Positions 36,581 through 44,796 of a stretch of 64,000 nt of DNA are shown here, in pieces. The position numbers were made by a program, and so were the translations under genes. Numbering within the stretch: the stretch's first letter is position 1; every line of letters starts with the position of its first letter. This DNA is from Paenibacillus rubinfantis (GTDB lineage: Bacteria > Bacillota > Bacilli > Paenibacillales > Paenibacillaceae). The stretch lies in the NCBI RefSeq assembly GCF_001486505.1, contig NZ_LN909066.1:1282452-1346451 (forward strand). Direction: 5' to 3'. Below the pieces are notes generated by a model. It was not told the DNA's origin. It ran no database searches and saw nothing but the letters and a program-made list of their open reading frames with translations.

Positions 36581-37689
36581 CCTTTCACCGAGCCTCCCAT
36601 CAGCCCTCTAACAAAGTACTTCTGCAGGAGGAAAAAGATCGTGAGCGGCATCAGCATGGAGATAAACGCCGCAGACGTCAGCAGATGCCAGTCGTTGCCT
36701 CGCGACCCGACGAGGTCGGCGATTTTCATCGACATCACCTGCACGCTTGGCTGGTTGCCGATGAAGATCAGCGATACCAGATAATCGTTCCATACCCACA
36801 GGAACTGGAAGATGCCGATCGATGCAAGCGCCGGTACCGACAACGGCAGGATCAACCGGGAAAAGATCGTGAAATGACTCGCCCCGTCGATAAAGGCCGA
36901 CTCGAATAAATCCTTCGGCAGTTGGCTGATGAAGTTATACATAAAGTACGTAACGAGCGGTAAGCCAAAGGCGGTATGCGCCAGCCAGATCCCCAGGTAA
37001 CTGCCGTTCAACCCCAGTGCGGTGTAGTCCTTCAGCACCGGGATAAGCGCAACCTGCAGCGGAATCACCAGCATGGCGATGATCACCACAAACAGCGTCT
37101 TGCGGCCGGGGAATCGCAGCCAGGCGAAGGCGTAGGCCGCAAATGAAGCGATCAGCACCGGAATCACGGTCGCCGGCACGGCGATCGTCAGCGTATTCCA
37201 GAACGCTTGGGACAACCCGGTCCCCTTCTGAATTGATTCGCTGCCATCGGCCAGCTTCAGCTTGTATTCTTTTCCGGACAGTACGTTCTTGTAATTCTCC
37301 AGCGTCAGCACCGGCTTAAACTCCCACCCCTGCTCTTGTACGTTCAGCGTGCGGGCCCGACGGTTCTCCCAAATCAGCCGCTGATCGTTGTTTAGCACCC
37401 CGGCTCGAAGCTCGTCGTCGCTGTAGGTTTGCCCGTTTACCTCAATCGGCTCGCGCAGGTCAACGTCCTTGGAGAGCTGAATCGTCTCCGCATTGGTCCA
37501 TTCCCGGTGGGGGAACACGTTCCACCAGCCGGTCTGCAAAATGTCCGACGCCGGCCGGAACGAGGAGATCAACAGCCCGAGCGTCGGAATCAGCCATAAA
37601 GCGCAGATCACACCCAGCACGAGATTCACGATCGTTTTACCGCGTTTGCGTTTGGTACTTGCCGTACGTGGTTGATTGGTGCTCGCCAT
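36577..37689 (-). CDS. Alpha-glucoside ABC permease, AglG type
   Basis: 370-aa MalG-like permease. After the first helix (~20-45) it carries a ~110-residue extracellular insert (up to 'YKNVLSGKEYKL'), a trait of AglG-type alpha-glucoside permeases, followed by five more helices. EAA loop 'ESAFIDGASHFTIFSRLILPL' at ~270. It starts in a TAATG overlap with the preceding permease and its stop overlaps the GH65 start, so all three are coupled. Substrate inferred from family and from the GH65 neighbour: an alpha-glucosyl disaccharide. Confidence 0.9.
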   Translation of the reverse strand: MASTNQPRTASTKRKRGKTIVNLVLGVICALWLIPTLGLLISSFRPASDILQTGWWNVFPHREWTNAETIQLSKDVDLREPIEVNGQTYSDDELRAGVLNNDQRLIWENRRARTLNVQEQGWEFKPVLTLENYKNVLSGKEYKLKLADGSESIQKGTGLSQAFWNTLTIAVPATVIPVLIASFAAYAFAWLRFPGRKTLFVVIIAMLVIPLQVALIPVLKDYTALGLNGSYLGIWLAHTAFGLPLVTYFMYNFISQLPKDLFESAFIDGASHFTIFSRLILPLSVPALASIGIFQFLWVWNDYLVSLIFIGNQPSVQVMSMKIADLVGSRGNDWHLLTSAAFISMLMPLTIFFLLQKYFVRGLMGGSVKG

Positions 37690-38774
37690 TAGAATCCCCC
37701 CTGCTTGCGGATCTGCCGCAGATTAAAGAAGATCACCGGCATTACGGCGATCAGCAGGACAATCGCCAGCGTGGAGCCGTATCCGAAATTGCGGTACATG
37801 AAAAACTGCCGATAAAACTGCGTAGCCACCACTTCGGTCCCGTATTGCCCGCCCGTCATGACCATGACCACGTCGAAGATTTTTAACGTAAACACGATGA
37901 TCGTTGTCGTCACCGTCAGAATCGTGGTGGAGATATACGGGATGATGATGCGGAAGAAGATTTTAATCTCGCCGGCCCCATCCACGCGTGCCGCTTCCAG
38001 GATGTCGTCCGGGACGCCTTTGATGGCGGCGGAGAAGATCACCATGGCAAACCCCGTCTGCATCCAAATTAGTATCAGGATGAGAAACAGGTTATTCCAA
38101 GGCTGCAGCATGCTGGTCCAGGCCTGCGCTTCCCCGCCGAGGGCGGTGATGATGGCGTTCAGCAAACCGATTTGCTGGTCGCCGGGCTGGTAATAGTATA
38201 CAAACTTCCAGATGACCCCCGCCGCGACAAAGGAGATCGCCATCGGCATAAAGATGATCGACTTGGCGATCTTCTCATAGCTGCTGCGGTCGGCTAAGAT
38301 GGCAATCAGCAGCCCGAACCCCACGCAAGCCAGCGTGCCGAGGAATACCCAGAGCAGGTTATTGCGAAGCGCCGTCCCCATCAGCTTATCGGTGAATATC
38401 GCCGCATAGTTGGCGAGCCCCACAAATTTCTCCGAGGAGGCGTTAAAGAAGCTTAAATAAAGGGTCCGGACGGCAGGCAGCACCAGCAGCCACCCCAGCA
38501 AAATCACCGCCGGGCCAATGAAGATATACGGCAACACCTTCCGGCGAACCCGCTCCGGGTACTGCTCTACCGCCCAGTTAAAGGTAAAGTAAAGAAAATA
38601 CACGCCGAGCACGCCCCACAAAACCGCACATACCGCGGTCAGCAGCGGATTCAGCGTCGAGTCGCGGAAGAAGCGGAAGATCAGGCCGTGTCCTGCGGCA
38701 TTCCCGAGCAGGATGACCAAAGTGAAGAGCACGGCCCTCAGGCTGACGGTTCGCTTGGCTTCTGAACTCATCAT
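37689..38774 (-). CDS. Alpha-glucoside ABC permease, AglF type
   Basis: 361-aa MalF-like permease with about eight hydrophobic segments, including two extra N-terminal helices (~10-65). EAA loop 'EAARVDGAGEIKIFFRIIIPY' at ~255. It forms the translocation pore with the AglG-type partner that follows without a gap. It is separated from the binding-protein gene by ~140 bp holding a GC-rich hairpin, which would let the binding protein be made in excess. Confidence 0.9.
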   Translation of the reverse strand: MMSSEAKRTVSLRAVLFTLVILLGNAAGHGLIFRFFRDSTLNPLLTAVCAVLWGVLGVYFLYFTFNWAVEQYPERVRRKVLPYIFIGPAVILLGWLLVLPAVRTLYLSFFNASSEKFVGLANYAAIFTDKLMGTALRNNLLWVFLGTLACVGFGLLIAILADRSSYEKIAKSIIFMPMAISFVAAGVIWKFVYYYQPGDQQIGLLNAIITALGGEAQAWTSMLQPWNNLFLILILIWMQTGFAMVIFSAAIKGVPDDILEAARVDGAGEIKIFFRIIIPYISTTILTVTTTIIVFTLKIFDVVMVMTGGQYGTEVVATQFYRQFFMYRNFGYGSTLAIVLLIAVMPVIFFNLRQIRKQGGF

Positions 38775-38836
38775 GACCCCTCCTAAAAGTTTGGTGAGCG
38801 TTACTTCCTGAACCAGTTCGATGGATGAAAACGGAA

Positions 38837-38878
38837 GGGGCGTGTGTGCCGGAACCCACGTTTCGGCTCGCGCGCCCC
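38837..38878 (-). promoter_or_regulatory. Intercistronic hairpin after the AglE-type gene
   Basis: GGGGCGTGTGTGCCGG faces CGGCTCGCGCGCCCC with few mismatches or wobble pairs, 38 bp past the binding-protein stop. It is not followed by a clean T-run, so it more likely protects the upstream mRNA end or gives partial termination. Confidence 0.6.
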
Positions 38879-38915
38879 TCCGCGTGTTTTAGTTATCTCA
38901 GTTCCAGAATGGGGC

Positions 38916-40334
38916 TTAGTTGTTCCAGCCCTCCTGGATTTGCGCCAGCGCTTCATCCAGCGTAGCCGTGCCGCTCACGTAGTCGGTCATGCCCTTCCAG
39001 AACGTGCCTGCGCCTACTTTGCCCGGCATCAGGTCCGAGCCGTCAAACCGCAGCGTGGATGCTTCCTGCACCAGCTGAGCCATGCGGCGATCGGCTTCGG
39101 AGGTGTACCAGTCAAGCGAAGCGTCGTTCATCGGTGCGATCACGCCGCCCGATTGAACCCACGACTTGATCGATTCGCCGGTCGTAAAGAACTCCATCAC
39201 GGCACGAACTTCAGGACGATCGTTAAACATCGCATAGATATCGCCGGCTACCAGCACCGGCTTGCCGTATTGCTCATCAATCGGCGGCAGGTAGAACCAA
39301 TCGTAGTCTTCATCAACTTTTGCCGTTTCCGGGAAGAAGCTTGTGATGAAGTTCGCTTGGCGATGCAGCCACACCTTCGGTGGATTGTCGAACATCGGTG
39401 CCGGAGAATCGCCAAAGGCCGTGGTGACGATCGATTTCGTCCCCCCGTATACATAATCCGGGTTCATCCAAATTTCAGACATCTTCTCTACCGCATGCTT
39501 CACTTCTGGAGATGTGAAAGGCAGCTCGCCCGTAACCCACTTGTCGTAGTTCTCTGGCGTGGTCGTGCGGAGCATGATGTCCTCCACCCAGTCGGTAGCC
39601 GGCCAGCCGGTTGCCGCACCACTTTCAATCCCAATCGCCCAAGCAGTGTCGCCGTCCTTGGCGATTTGTTCTGTCAACGCCATCAGCTCATCCCAGGTTT
39701 GCGGAATGGTGTAACCCGCTTCCTCAAATTGCTTCTTCGGATACCACACCAAGCTTTTCACGTTGCTGCGGTTCCATACACCAGCCATGATTTTGCCGTC
39801 CTTGCCGTCCATCGTCGCCATGTCGAGCCAGCTTTGGTTATAGTTGGCCTTCAGCTTCTCCTGATCGAGAATAGTGGTAAGGTCAATCACCTTACCGGTT
39901 TTGGCTACGGCCGCCAATAGGCCCGGCTGCGGGAAGTCCGCGATATCGGGTGCATTTCCGCCGTCCACGCGAACGTTAATCGTGGCTTCAAACTCCTTGG
40001 AGCCTTCATATTGGATATCGATGCCCGTTTTTTCCTCGAAATCCTTAATGCTGGTTTCGAACTTCACTTGGTCCGCATCAACGAACGGGCCAAACATCGT
40101 TACTTTGGTGCCTTTATATTCACCTTTTAACGCCAGCTCCAGCGGAGAACCGGTGGCAGCGGCGTCATTCGTAGCAGCGCCGTCATTTGTGTTCTGCTCC
40201 GTGGTTCCCGTGTTGGCCGGAGCTGCCGGTGCGTTGTTTGCCGCATTGTTTCCGCCGCCGCAGGCGCTGAGAAGAAGCGTGAACGATAATCCGCTAACGA
40301 GCAGTAAAGAAGCCCAATTTGATCTTTTTTTCAT
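38916..40334 (-). CDS. Alpha-glucoside-binding lipoprotein, AglE type
   Basis: 472-aa solute-binding lipoprotein. Signal peptide with lipobox LLSAC (Cys25), an Asn/Ala/Thr-rich linker to ~60, then a family-1 sugar-binding fold ('KVTMFGPFVDADQVKFETSIKDFEEKTGI'). First gene of the operon that continues with two permeases and the GH65 phosphorylase. LacI-type palindromic operators lie 90-195 bp upstream, pointing to repression by the neighbouring regulator and induction by the transported sugar. Confidence 0.9.
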   Translation of the reverse strand: MKKRSNWASLLLVSGLSFTLLLSACGGGNNAANNAPAAPANTGTTEQNTNDGAATNDAAATGSPLELALKGEYKGTKVTMFGPFVDADQVKFETSIKDFEEKTGIDIQYEGSKEFEATINVRVDGGNAPDIADFPQPGLLAAVAKTGKVIDLTTILDQEKLKANYNQSWLDMATMDGKDGKIMAGVWNRSNVKSLVWYPKKQFEEAGYTIPQTWDELMALTEQIAKDGDTAWAIGIESGAATGWPATDWVEDIMLRTTTPENYDKWVTGELPFTSPEVKHAVEKMSEIWMNPDYVYGGTKSIVTTAFGDSPAPMFDNPPKVWLHRQANFITSFFPETAKVDEDYDWFYLPPIDEQYGKPVLVAGDIYAMFNDRPEVRAVMEFFTTGESIKSWVQSGGVIAPMNDASLDWYTSEADRRMAQLVQEASTLRFDGSDLMPGKVGAGTFWKGMTDYVSGTATLDEALAQIQEGWNN

Positions 40335-40422
40335 TGACCTTACATCCCCTTCGATATTTTTTTAGGAATACCATCTAAAGGTCTGGCTGACTATGGACGC
40401 TTTTCGGCAAACCACCTCCTTG

Positions 40423-40434
40423 CAAAGCTTTTCA
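40423..40434. promoter_or_regulatory. LacI-family half-matching operator
   Basis: CAAAGCTTTTCA differs from the perfect palindrome GAAAAGCTTTTC nearby at one end. It lies upstream of the binding-protein gene. Confidence 0.55.
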
Positions 40435-40514
40435 GCGGCAGACGAACGCCGCTGTATCCGTTTTCAACTTTGGTATAAGTGTATGACCTGCCCTATGCGA
40501 ATGTTCCGTTTTTT

Positions 40515-40528
40515 TGAAAAGCTTTTCA
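40515..40528. promoter_or_regulatory. LacI-family operator upstream of the AglEFG-GH65 operon
   Basis: TGAAAAGCTTTTCA is a perfect 14-bp palindrome, identical in core to the site just before the LacI gene. Central pairing and size fit LacI/GalR operators. Confidence 0.8.
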
Positions 40529-40585
40529 GATGATGGGGTGCAGCAACCTCAACAGTAGCATCGAGGTCTATTCCTCCCGTAAGCC

Positions 40586-40820
40586 CCCTACTCTCCCAGG
40601 CATATTGCCGGTTCATTTGGTTGGCTTGTTTTACTTCACTAGGTCCGTTTCACTTGATTTGTTTCGTCAGATTGACTTCGTGAGGTTGGGTCTACTTCGT
40701 GTGGTTTACTTCATTGGGAATGGGTTGATGTTTCTTGGTGTTGGATGTTTGAAAAAAGTCTCGTTCGTGTTGGAGTCAATGAGGTTGTTTGTGTCGTTGT
40801 CGTTCATCGATAGTAGTGAT
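40586..40820. other. Non-coding G/T-rich stretch
   Basis: Between the operators and the end of the LacI gene the plus strand is dominated by T and G, with repeated TTACTTCA/CTACTTCG/GACTTCG words about 20-30 bp apart. An open frame on the plus strand exists here only because the sequence is stop-poor; it has no ribosome site. Compare 20566-20800. Confidence 0.5.
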
Positions 40821-40821
40821 G

Positions 40822-41859
40822 TTAATTCGTGGTTGTTCTCTCCCGTGACGATTCGCGGACGATGAGTTTATGCTGGAGGACTTCTCTTGGTACCGCCACG
40901 CTTCCGGTCGTCAACAGTTCATGCAGCTTCTCCGCCGCACGGTGGCCTAGTTCGTATATGGGTTGGGATATCGTAGTCAGCTTGGGAATATACATGCCGG
41001 CCATGCGGTGGTTGTCGAAGCCGATGACGGACACCTGCCCCGGCACCAGTATATGGCGGTCCCGAAGATACGAAATCGTACCCATAGCAAATTCGTCCGC
41101 AACGCAAAATACGGCAGTCAACTCGGGATGCTCCGTAAACAGCTCATGCGCGGCCTGATACGCATGCTCAAAGTAATGGCTGGCAAACTTCACGTTAGCG
41201 ATGTTGGATGTTAGCCCAAATTCCTGCATGGCCCGGACGAATCCCGCGTAACGCGGCGGTCCGGAAATCGAGTTGTCGTGATTGAAGCCGATCATACCGA
41301 TGTGGCGGTGCCCCAGCTCAATCAGGTAAGCGGCGGCGTCATAAGCTGCCGCCTCATCGTCGACCTCGACGCAGGGAATTTCGTAGTCGTCCGAGTGGGA
41401 TGACACCATCACAAACGGGATCCGGCAGCCTACCAGCTTCTCGTAGTACTCCGGAAACATTTTGTCGCTGGCGAAAACAACGCCATCCACCTGCTTCTCA
41501 TGAAACGTGTCGATGTACGACAACAGGCGCTCCTTATCGCGGTCCGTGTTGCAGATCATCAGACTGTAACCCAGCTTGATGCAGGCATCCTGCATCCCCC
41601 GGATCATTCCCGCATAATACATATTTTCAATATCGGGAATCAGCAGCCCCAGGGTAAAAGACTTCTTGTAAATCAGTCCGCGGGCGAACGCATTCGGCTG
41701 ATACTTCAGCTCCTCAATCGCGGCCAGCACGCGCTGCCGCTTGCTCTCCACCACGGCCGCCGGCGCATTCATTACGCGCGAGACCGTACTGATGGAGACA
41801 CCCGCTTTTTGGGCAACATCGCGAATCGTTGGCTTACTCTTGCTTTTGTTCTTGTTCAT
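40822..41859 (-). CDS. LacI/GalR-family transcriptional regulator
   Basis: 345-aa repressor. HTH at residues ~10-30 ('TIRDVAQKAGVSISTVSRVMN'), hinge helix 'QPNAFARGL' (~53), then a periplasmic-binding-protein-like sensor domain ('TLGLLIPDIENMYYAGMIRGM' to 'VSVIGFDNHRMAGMYIPKLTT'). Perfect TTGAAAAGCTTTTCAA sites are found 19 bp before its own start codon and upstream of the AglE-type gene. It therefore probably represses itself and the alpha-glucoside operon, with an imported sugar or sugar phosphate as inducer. The ATG follows GAGGATACCCACG. Confidence 0.93.
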   Translation of the reverse strand: MNKNKSKSKPTIRDVAQKAGVSISTVSRVMNAPAAVVESKRQRVLAAIEELKYQPNAFARGLIYKKSFTLGLLIPDIENMYYAGMIRGMQDACIKLGYSLMICNTDRDKERLLSYIDTFHEKQVDGVVFASDKMFPEYYEKLVGCRIPFVMVSSHSDDYEIPCVEVDDEAAAYDAAAYLIELGHRHIGMIGFNHDNSISGPPRYAGFVRAMQEFGLTSNIANVKFASHYFEHAYQAAHELFTEHPELTAVFCVADEFAMGTISYLRDRHILVPGQVSVIGFDNHRMAGMYIPKLTTISQPIYELGHRAAEKLHELLTTGSVAVPREVLQHKLIVRESSRERTTTN

Positions 41860-41877
41860 CGTGGGTATCCTCGATTT

Positions 41878-41893
41878 TTGAAAAGCTTTTCAA
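41878..41893. promoter_or_regulatory. LacI-family operator, autoregulatory
   Basis: TTGAAAAGCTTTTCAA, a perfect 16-bp palindrome just upstream of the LacI start codon. The core is identical to the operator at 40.5 kb. Confidence 0.82.
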
Positions 41894-41933
41894 TGCGATT
41901 ATAACAAGGGACATTTTGGAATACAAGAGTTTT

Positions 41934-41948
41934 TTGAAGCGCTTACAA
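41934..41948. promoter_or_regulatory. cre-like CcpA operator candidate
   Basis: TTGAAGCGCTTACAA closely resembles a catabolite-responsive element (reverse strand TGTAAGCGCTTCAA). It sits 40 bp upstream of the LacI operator, so glucose repression of the regulator gene is plausible. Confidence 0.5.
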
Positions 41949-42023
41949 ATTTGTGGGTCGAGGGGCTCTTTCGCACTCCTTTTCACCATTATCCCTTTGA
42001 GTCCGGGTGTGGGGGCTTGTGCT

Positions 42024-42208
42024 CTAACGGACCCAGATGACGCTAAAGTTCATTTCCCGCACCATTTCCCGCTCTAACGGATCGGAGAGACGTTATTTGC
42101 CGTAAAACCAGCCCGCTGCGCCCCATTTGAGTCAAATAACGTCATCTGGGTCCGTTAATTTCTTTGACCAACCATCGCCCGCCCAATAAGGGCTCTCCGG
42201 TCCGTTAG
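42024..42208. repeat. Array D: 185-bp element of four CTAACGGACC modules, two forward and two inverted
   Basis: Forward modules begin with CTAACGG at 42024 and 42074. Inverted modules end with CCGTTAA or CCGTTAG at 42158 and 42208. Each is ~25 nt with consensus YTAACGGACC-N5-G-N-C-N-TTATTT. Module 1 is complementary to module 3 over ACGGACCCAGATGACG, and module 2 to module 4. It lies in the 3' region of the following nuclease-like gene. The same layout recurs at 50.2 kb. Confidence 0.85.
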
Positions 42209-42222
42209 AAACAATAGAGCTC

Positions 42223-43140
42223 TCAGCTGATCTCATAGCTTTTCTGAATCAGAGCTTTTGCCTCCTCAAGCTGTTCCTCCTGAGTAATGACGATTTCCAA
42301 ATCCCCTGTTCCATAATGGCCGATATTTCGCACATTCCGAGTAAACCCGGGCTTTAACCCTACTGTGTCAGGGTCCACTTTAACAAATACAGTAATTGAT
42401 TTCTTCTGGGGATGAATCTCCACACAAGCGAAGTTTTTGATGCGTTTAAAAGCGATGTAATCCTTTAACACATTCATTTGAACGTCGTCGCCCAACGCGA
42501 GTATAAACGCCTTCAGTTCCTCATAGCGGTCCGTCAACTCCGGATTGGCTTGCGAAAGATAGTCGGATACGGTTTTGTACGAGGTTGTCCCACTCGAAAC
42601 TGGCGAGTCTTGAGAAGGATTTGCTGTAGTCGCATTAACCAAGTCGAGCAGCAGAAGTTCATTACCGTACTTTTTGTAGGTATACAGTTCGATATTACGG
42701 GGGATTTGTTGTACCGCATGTTCATCATATTTCGTGAACCCCCCGGCGATGCAAAGCAGGCGCGGCGCGCTCCAATCGATGGCTTCGGCGTCCTGGATTC
42801 CGTATTTTTTTTGAACAAGCAACGTAAATTCGGCCTGATGATCCATCAGCCAATCCAAATAATAAAGCCCTTGATTAATGACGTTTTCGTTTGTTGAGCG
42901 CTTATATTCGATAATGACAGGGGAGTTGTTTTCATCCATACCCAACGTATCAATACGACCTCCGTGCCGTTTCCCCGTCGAGTATTCGGTCGCTAGAAAA
43001 CGAATCCCTAGCAGAGCCTCCAAATGGCGTTCCATTAGCGTTTGCAGCGATTTTTCGATCGTTACCGTTTGTCCGTGCAGCTCTTCAACGTCCCCGTCAG
43101 CCAAGCGAAACAGTTTGATATCTCCCATAAAACACTTCAC
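42223..43140 (-). CDS. DUF5655-type protein with PD-(D/E)XK nuclease-like domain
   Basis: 305-aa cytoplasmic protein of unclear role. The N-terminal half has a restriction-endonuclease-like core: Glu37 region, 'GRIDTLG' (Asp64) and 'PVIIEYKRS' (Glu78-x-Lys80), as in NucS/DUF91-type nucleases. The C-terminal ~110 residues ('LKAFILALGDDVQMNVLKDYIAFKRIKNFACVEI') match the DUF5655 domain. The start is GTG with AAAGG 4 nt before; an ATG four codons later is possible. It stands alone between unrelated genes, so DNA repair or defence is only a guess. It is followed by repeat array D. Confidence 0.75.
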   Translation of the reverse strand: MKCFMGDIKLFRLADGDVEELHGQTVTIEKSLQTLMERHLEALLGIRFLATEYSTGKRHGGRIDTLGMDENNSPVIIEYKRSTNENVINQGLYYLDWLMDHQAEFTLLVQKKYGIQDAEAIDWSAPRLLCIAGGFTKYDEHAVQQIPRNIELYTYKKYGNELLLLDLVNATTANPSQDSPVSSGTTSYKTVSDYLSQANPELTDRYEELKAFILALGDDVQMNVLKDYIAFKRIKNFACVEIHPQKKSITVFVKVDPDTVGLKPGFTRNVRNIGHYGTGDLEIVITQEEQLEEAKALIQKSYEIS

Positions 43141-43202
43141 CGCGCCTTTACGTAGTTTATTTTATTGGTATTCTGATATAGAGCTAGCGTATCTCGGAGC
43201 TC

Positions 43203-43892
43203 TTACTCCAATTTCATCCGGATTGCAGGCCGCACCCCATCGCGCGCCAGGCTGACATTGGCGTAGCTGCGGATGCTGGCCCCAGTCCCGATGAAGTGGG
43301 CGCGGGAAGGCTGGTTGCCCTGCGTGCGCAGCCACCACCAGGAGCAGCCCTTCTCCTTGCCGTTTCGCAGCACATAATTGTCTTTCTCCCCTTTATCGTA
43401 GACATAAAGGCTGCAGCCGTCGGGCTTTTTCAATTTCGCATATTCCGTCCCCACGGTGGTTAGCCACGATTTGCCGAGAACCGCCGTGATCGCCTTGACC
43501 TCGGCTACGCTAAGCAGAAACACCTTATCCTCCGTATCCGGACAGTTCTCCCCATTATCCGTGCAAGTGGTGGTCTGGATCCATGCGCGTTCTTCCAACC
43601 CAAAAGCCGTCGCGTAAAACTCCTCGTTTAGCCACTGGCGTAAATCACAATCGCGCCAGGTGATATCCACGGCATCCCGCCACGAAATTTCCGCACTCTT
43701 CCCGTGATATCGCTTGCACTCCAGGATTTCTTCGCTCAACAGCAGCAGCTCGCTGCCTGTGTTTTGAAGAACTCGCCATTCAATAGGCTGTAATTTCCTG
43801 TCAGCGGTCTGTGGAAACGAGCCAAAACGGATCCGCTCCCCGGGTTGGACAGCCGGATTCGGCGCAAAAACAGGTTGGTGACCTTGATCCAT
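43203..43892 (-). CDS. DUF6273 domain protein
   Basis: 229-aa protein whose C-terminal ~190 residues show the DUF6273 pattern: 'IRFGSFPQ', 'IEWRVLQNTGSELLLLSEEILECKRYH', 'LRQWLNEEFYATAF', 'WWLRTQG' and the closing 'ARDGVRPAIRM'. Such domains often occur on surface or secreted proteins of Firmicutes, but this one has no signal peptide and its function is unknown. The ATG follows AAGGAGGGAGAAGC. The frame stays open for 60 further codons upstream (to 44072) without a ribosome site; that stretch may be a remnant of a longer protein. Confidence 0.75.
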   Translation of the reverse strand: MDQGHQPVFAPNPAVQPGERIRFGSFPQTADRKLQPIEWRVLQNTGSELLLLSEEILECKRYHGKSAEISWRDAVDITWRDCDLRQWLNEEFYATAFGLEERAWIQTTTCTDNGENCPDTEDKVFLLSVAEVKAITAVLGKSWLTTVGTEYAKLKKPDGCSLYVYDKGEKDNYVLRNGKEKGCSWWWLRTQGNQPSRAHFIGTGASIRSYANVSLARDGVRPAIRMKLE

Positions 43893-44113
43893 CAGCTTCT
43901 CCCTCCTTAACATCAGTCTATTTATCATACAACAGTCCCCCGGGAGGTTTGCAATAGAGATGGACCGGCCCCCATGCACATCAACTACCTTGACACCCAT
44001 AGTAAGACTCTGTCCGTTTAACGCTTCCTCCGTCCACTGCTTTTCTTCGATAAAGCGAATTACCGTGCTCACCTATAAGGGAAATCCGCCCCCCTCCTTC
44101 ACAACCAATTTAC

Positions 44114-44152
44114 AAAAAAAGTCGATCAGGAATTTTTCCTGACCGACTTTTT
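44114..44152 (-). terminator. Terminator of the split sigma operon, bidirectional
   Basis: AAAAAGTCGATCAGGAA pairs with TTCCTGACCGACTTTTT (one mismatch, 4-nt loop) with T-runs on both strands. It begins 13 bp past the RsoA-like stop codon. Confidence 0.9.
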
Positions 44153-44165
44153 GGTTGTTTGTGTA

Positions 44166-44393
44166 TCATTCCTCCCCGTCCCGCCGCTTGATCATCTCCA
44201 GAAACTCGAGAATGATGTCGGAAACGGCGTCCTCTTCGGACATATGAATAAACTTGCTTATATGCACAATGTCGCCCTTAAACAGCTCAATTAACTTTAA
44301 TGTGGATTCGGGATCATTTTCCCTGGCCTTTTGCAGCAAACTCAGGAACTCATCATCATCCGGGACAATTCTTTGATCATCTTTCGTTTCCAT
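44166..44393 (-). CDS. Sigma region-2-like small protein, RsoA-like
   Basis: 75-aa protein. 'LSLLQKARENDPESTLKLIELFKGDI' and 'EEDAVSDIILEFLEMI' follow the helical pattern of sigma-70 region 2 (compare '...EDAEDLVQEVFLRL'), but no other sigma region is present. In Bacillus subtilis the co-sigma protein RsoA (YvrHa) has this size and make-up and works with SigO to start transcription. Here it overlaps the SigO-like gene by 52 bp and follows AAGGGGTG. It should bind RNA polymerase and supply -10 contacts. Alternative reading: the HTH_16 family seen on conjugative elements. Confidence 0.75.
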   Translation of the reverse strand: METKDDQRIVPDDDEFLSLLQKARENDPESTLKLIELFKGDIVHISKFIHMSEEDAVSDIILEFLEMIKRRDGEE

Positions 44394-44686
44394 TTGTTCA
44401 CCCCTTGCTGACTCATATTCAACTCGCGGGCGACTTCCCCCTCCGTTTTGTCCTGTAAATAAATCTTGGAGATGATCGTTTTCCCCGTCGTGGAAGGAAG
44501 TGCGTTGATCAGCTGTCTCACAACGATTTTGTTATCAGAAGATGAGGTGAAGCAGGTTACGGCCGGCTCGACTCCATTGAATGAACATTCCCGTTTTCTA
44601 ACGACTTTCGCTCTGTATTGGACCCTCCATGCAATACGATAAACTTCTTTCCGATATTGCTCGTACACGGTATGTTGTTCCTTCAA
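44342..44686 (-). CDS. Sigma region-4-like protein, SigO-like
   Basis: 114-aa protein whose C-terminal ~60 residues ('INALPSTTGKTIISKIYLQDKTEGEVARELNMSQQGVNKWKRKMIKEL') are a sigma-70 region 4 with its -35-binding HTH. No region 2 is present; that function seems to sit on the overlapping downstream gene. B. subtilis SigO is longer, so this is a reduced version of the same idea. TTG start preceded by GGGGGAGG. The YvrJ-like gene is divergent, as expected from the B. subtilis locus. It probably activates its own promoter and that of the YvrJ-like gene. Confidence 0.75.
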   Translation of the reverse strand: MKEQHTVYEQYRKEVYRIAWRVQYRAKVVRKRECSFNGVEPAVTCFTSSSDNKIVVRQLINALPSTTGKTIISKIYLQDKTEGEVARELNMSQQGVNKWKRKMIKELSRMMMSS

Positions 44687-44721
44687 AACTACCTCCCCCT
44701 TTCATTTTCATCTTCTATGTA

Positions 44722-44751
44722 TAGGGAAATTTTCAGGGGGTTTTCACAACC
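44722..44751 (-). promoter_or_regulatory. Candidate split-sigma promoter of the SigO/RsoA-like operon
   Basis: On the minus strand GGTTGT, 19 nt, then CCCTATA, ending ~35 bp before the SigO-like start codon. The same blocks and spacing stand before the divergent YvrJ-like gene. No ordinary TTGACA/TATAAT pair of good quality overlaps it. Confidence 0.55.
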
Positions 44752-44796
44752 ATAATTATATAGGTAATTATTATTATAACATTTTTTCTATATTCT

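Noticed and set aside
40530-40865. 111-aa plus-strand open frame
   Set aside because: It is a product of stop-poor G/T-rich sequence, lacks a ribosome site and runs into the antisense of the LacI gene.
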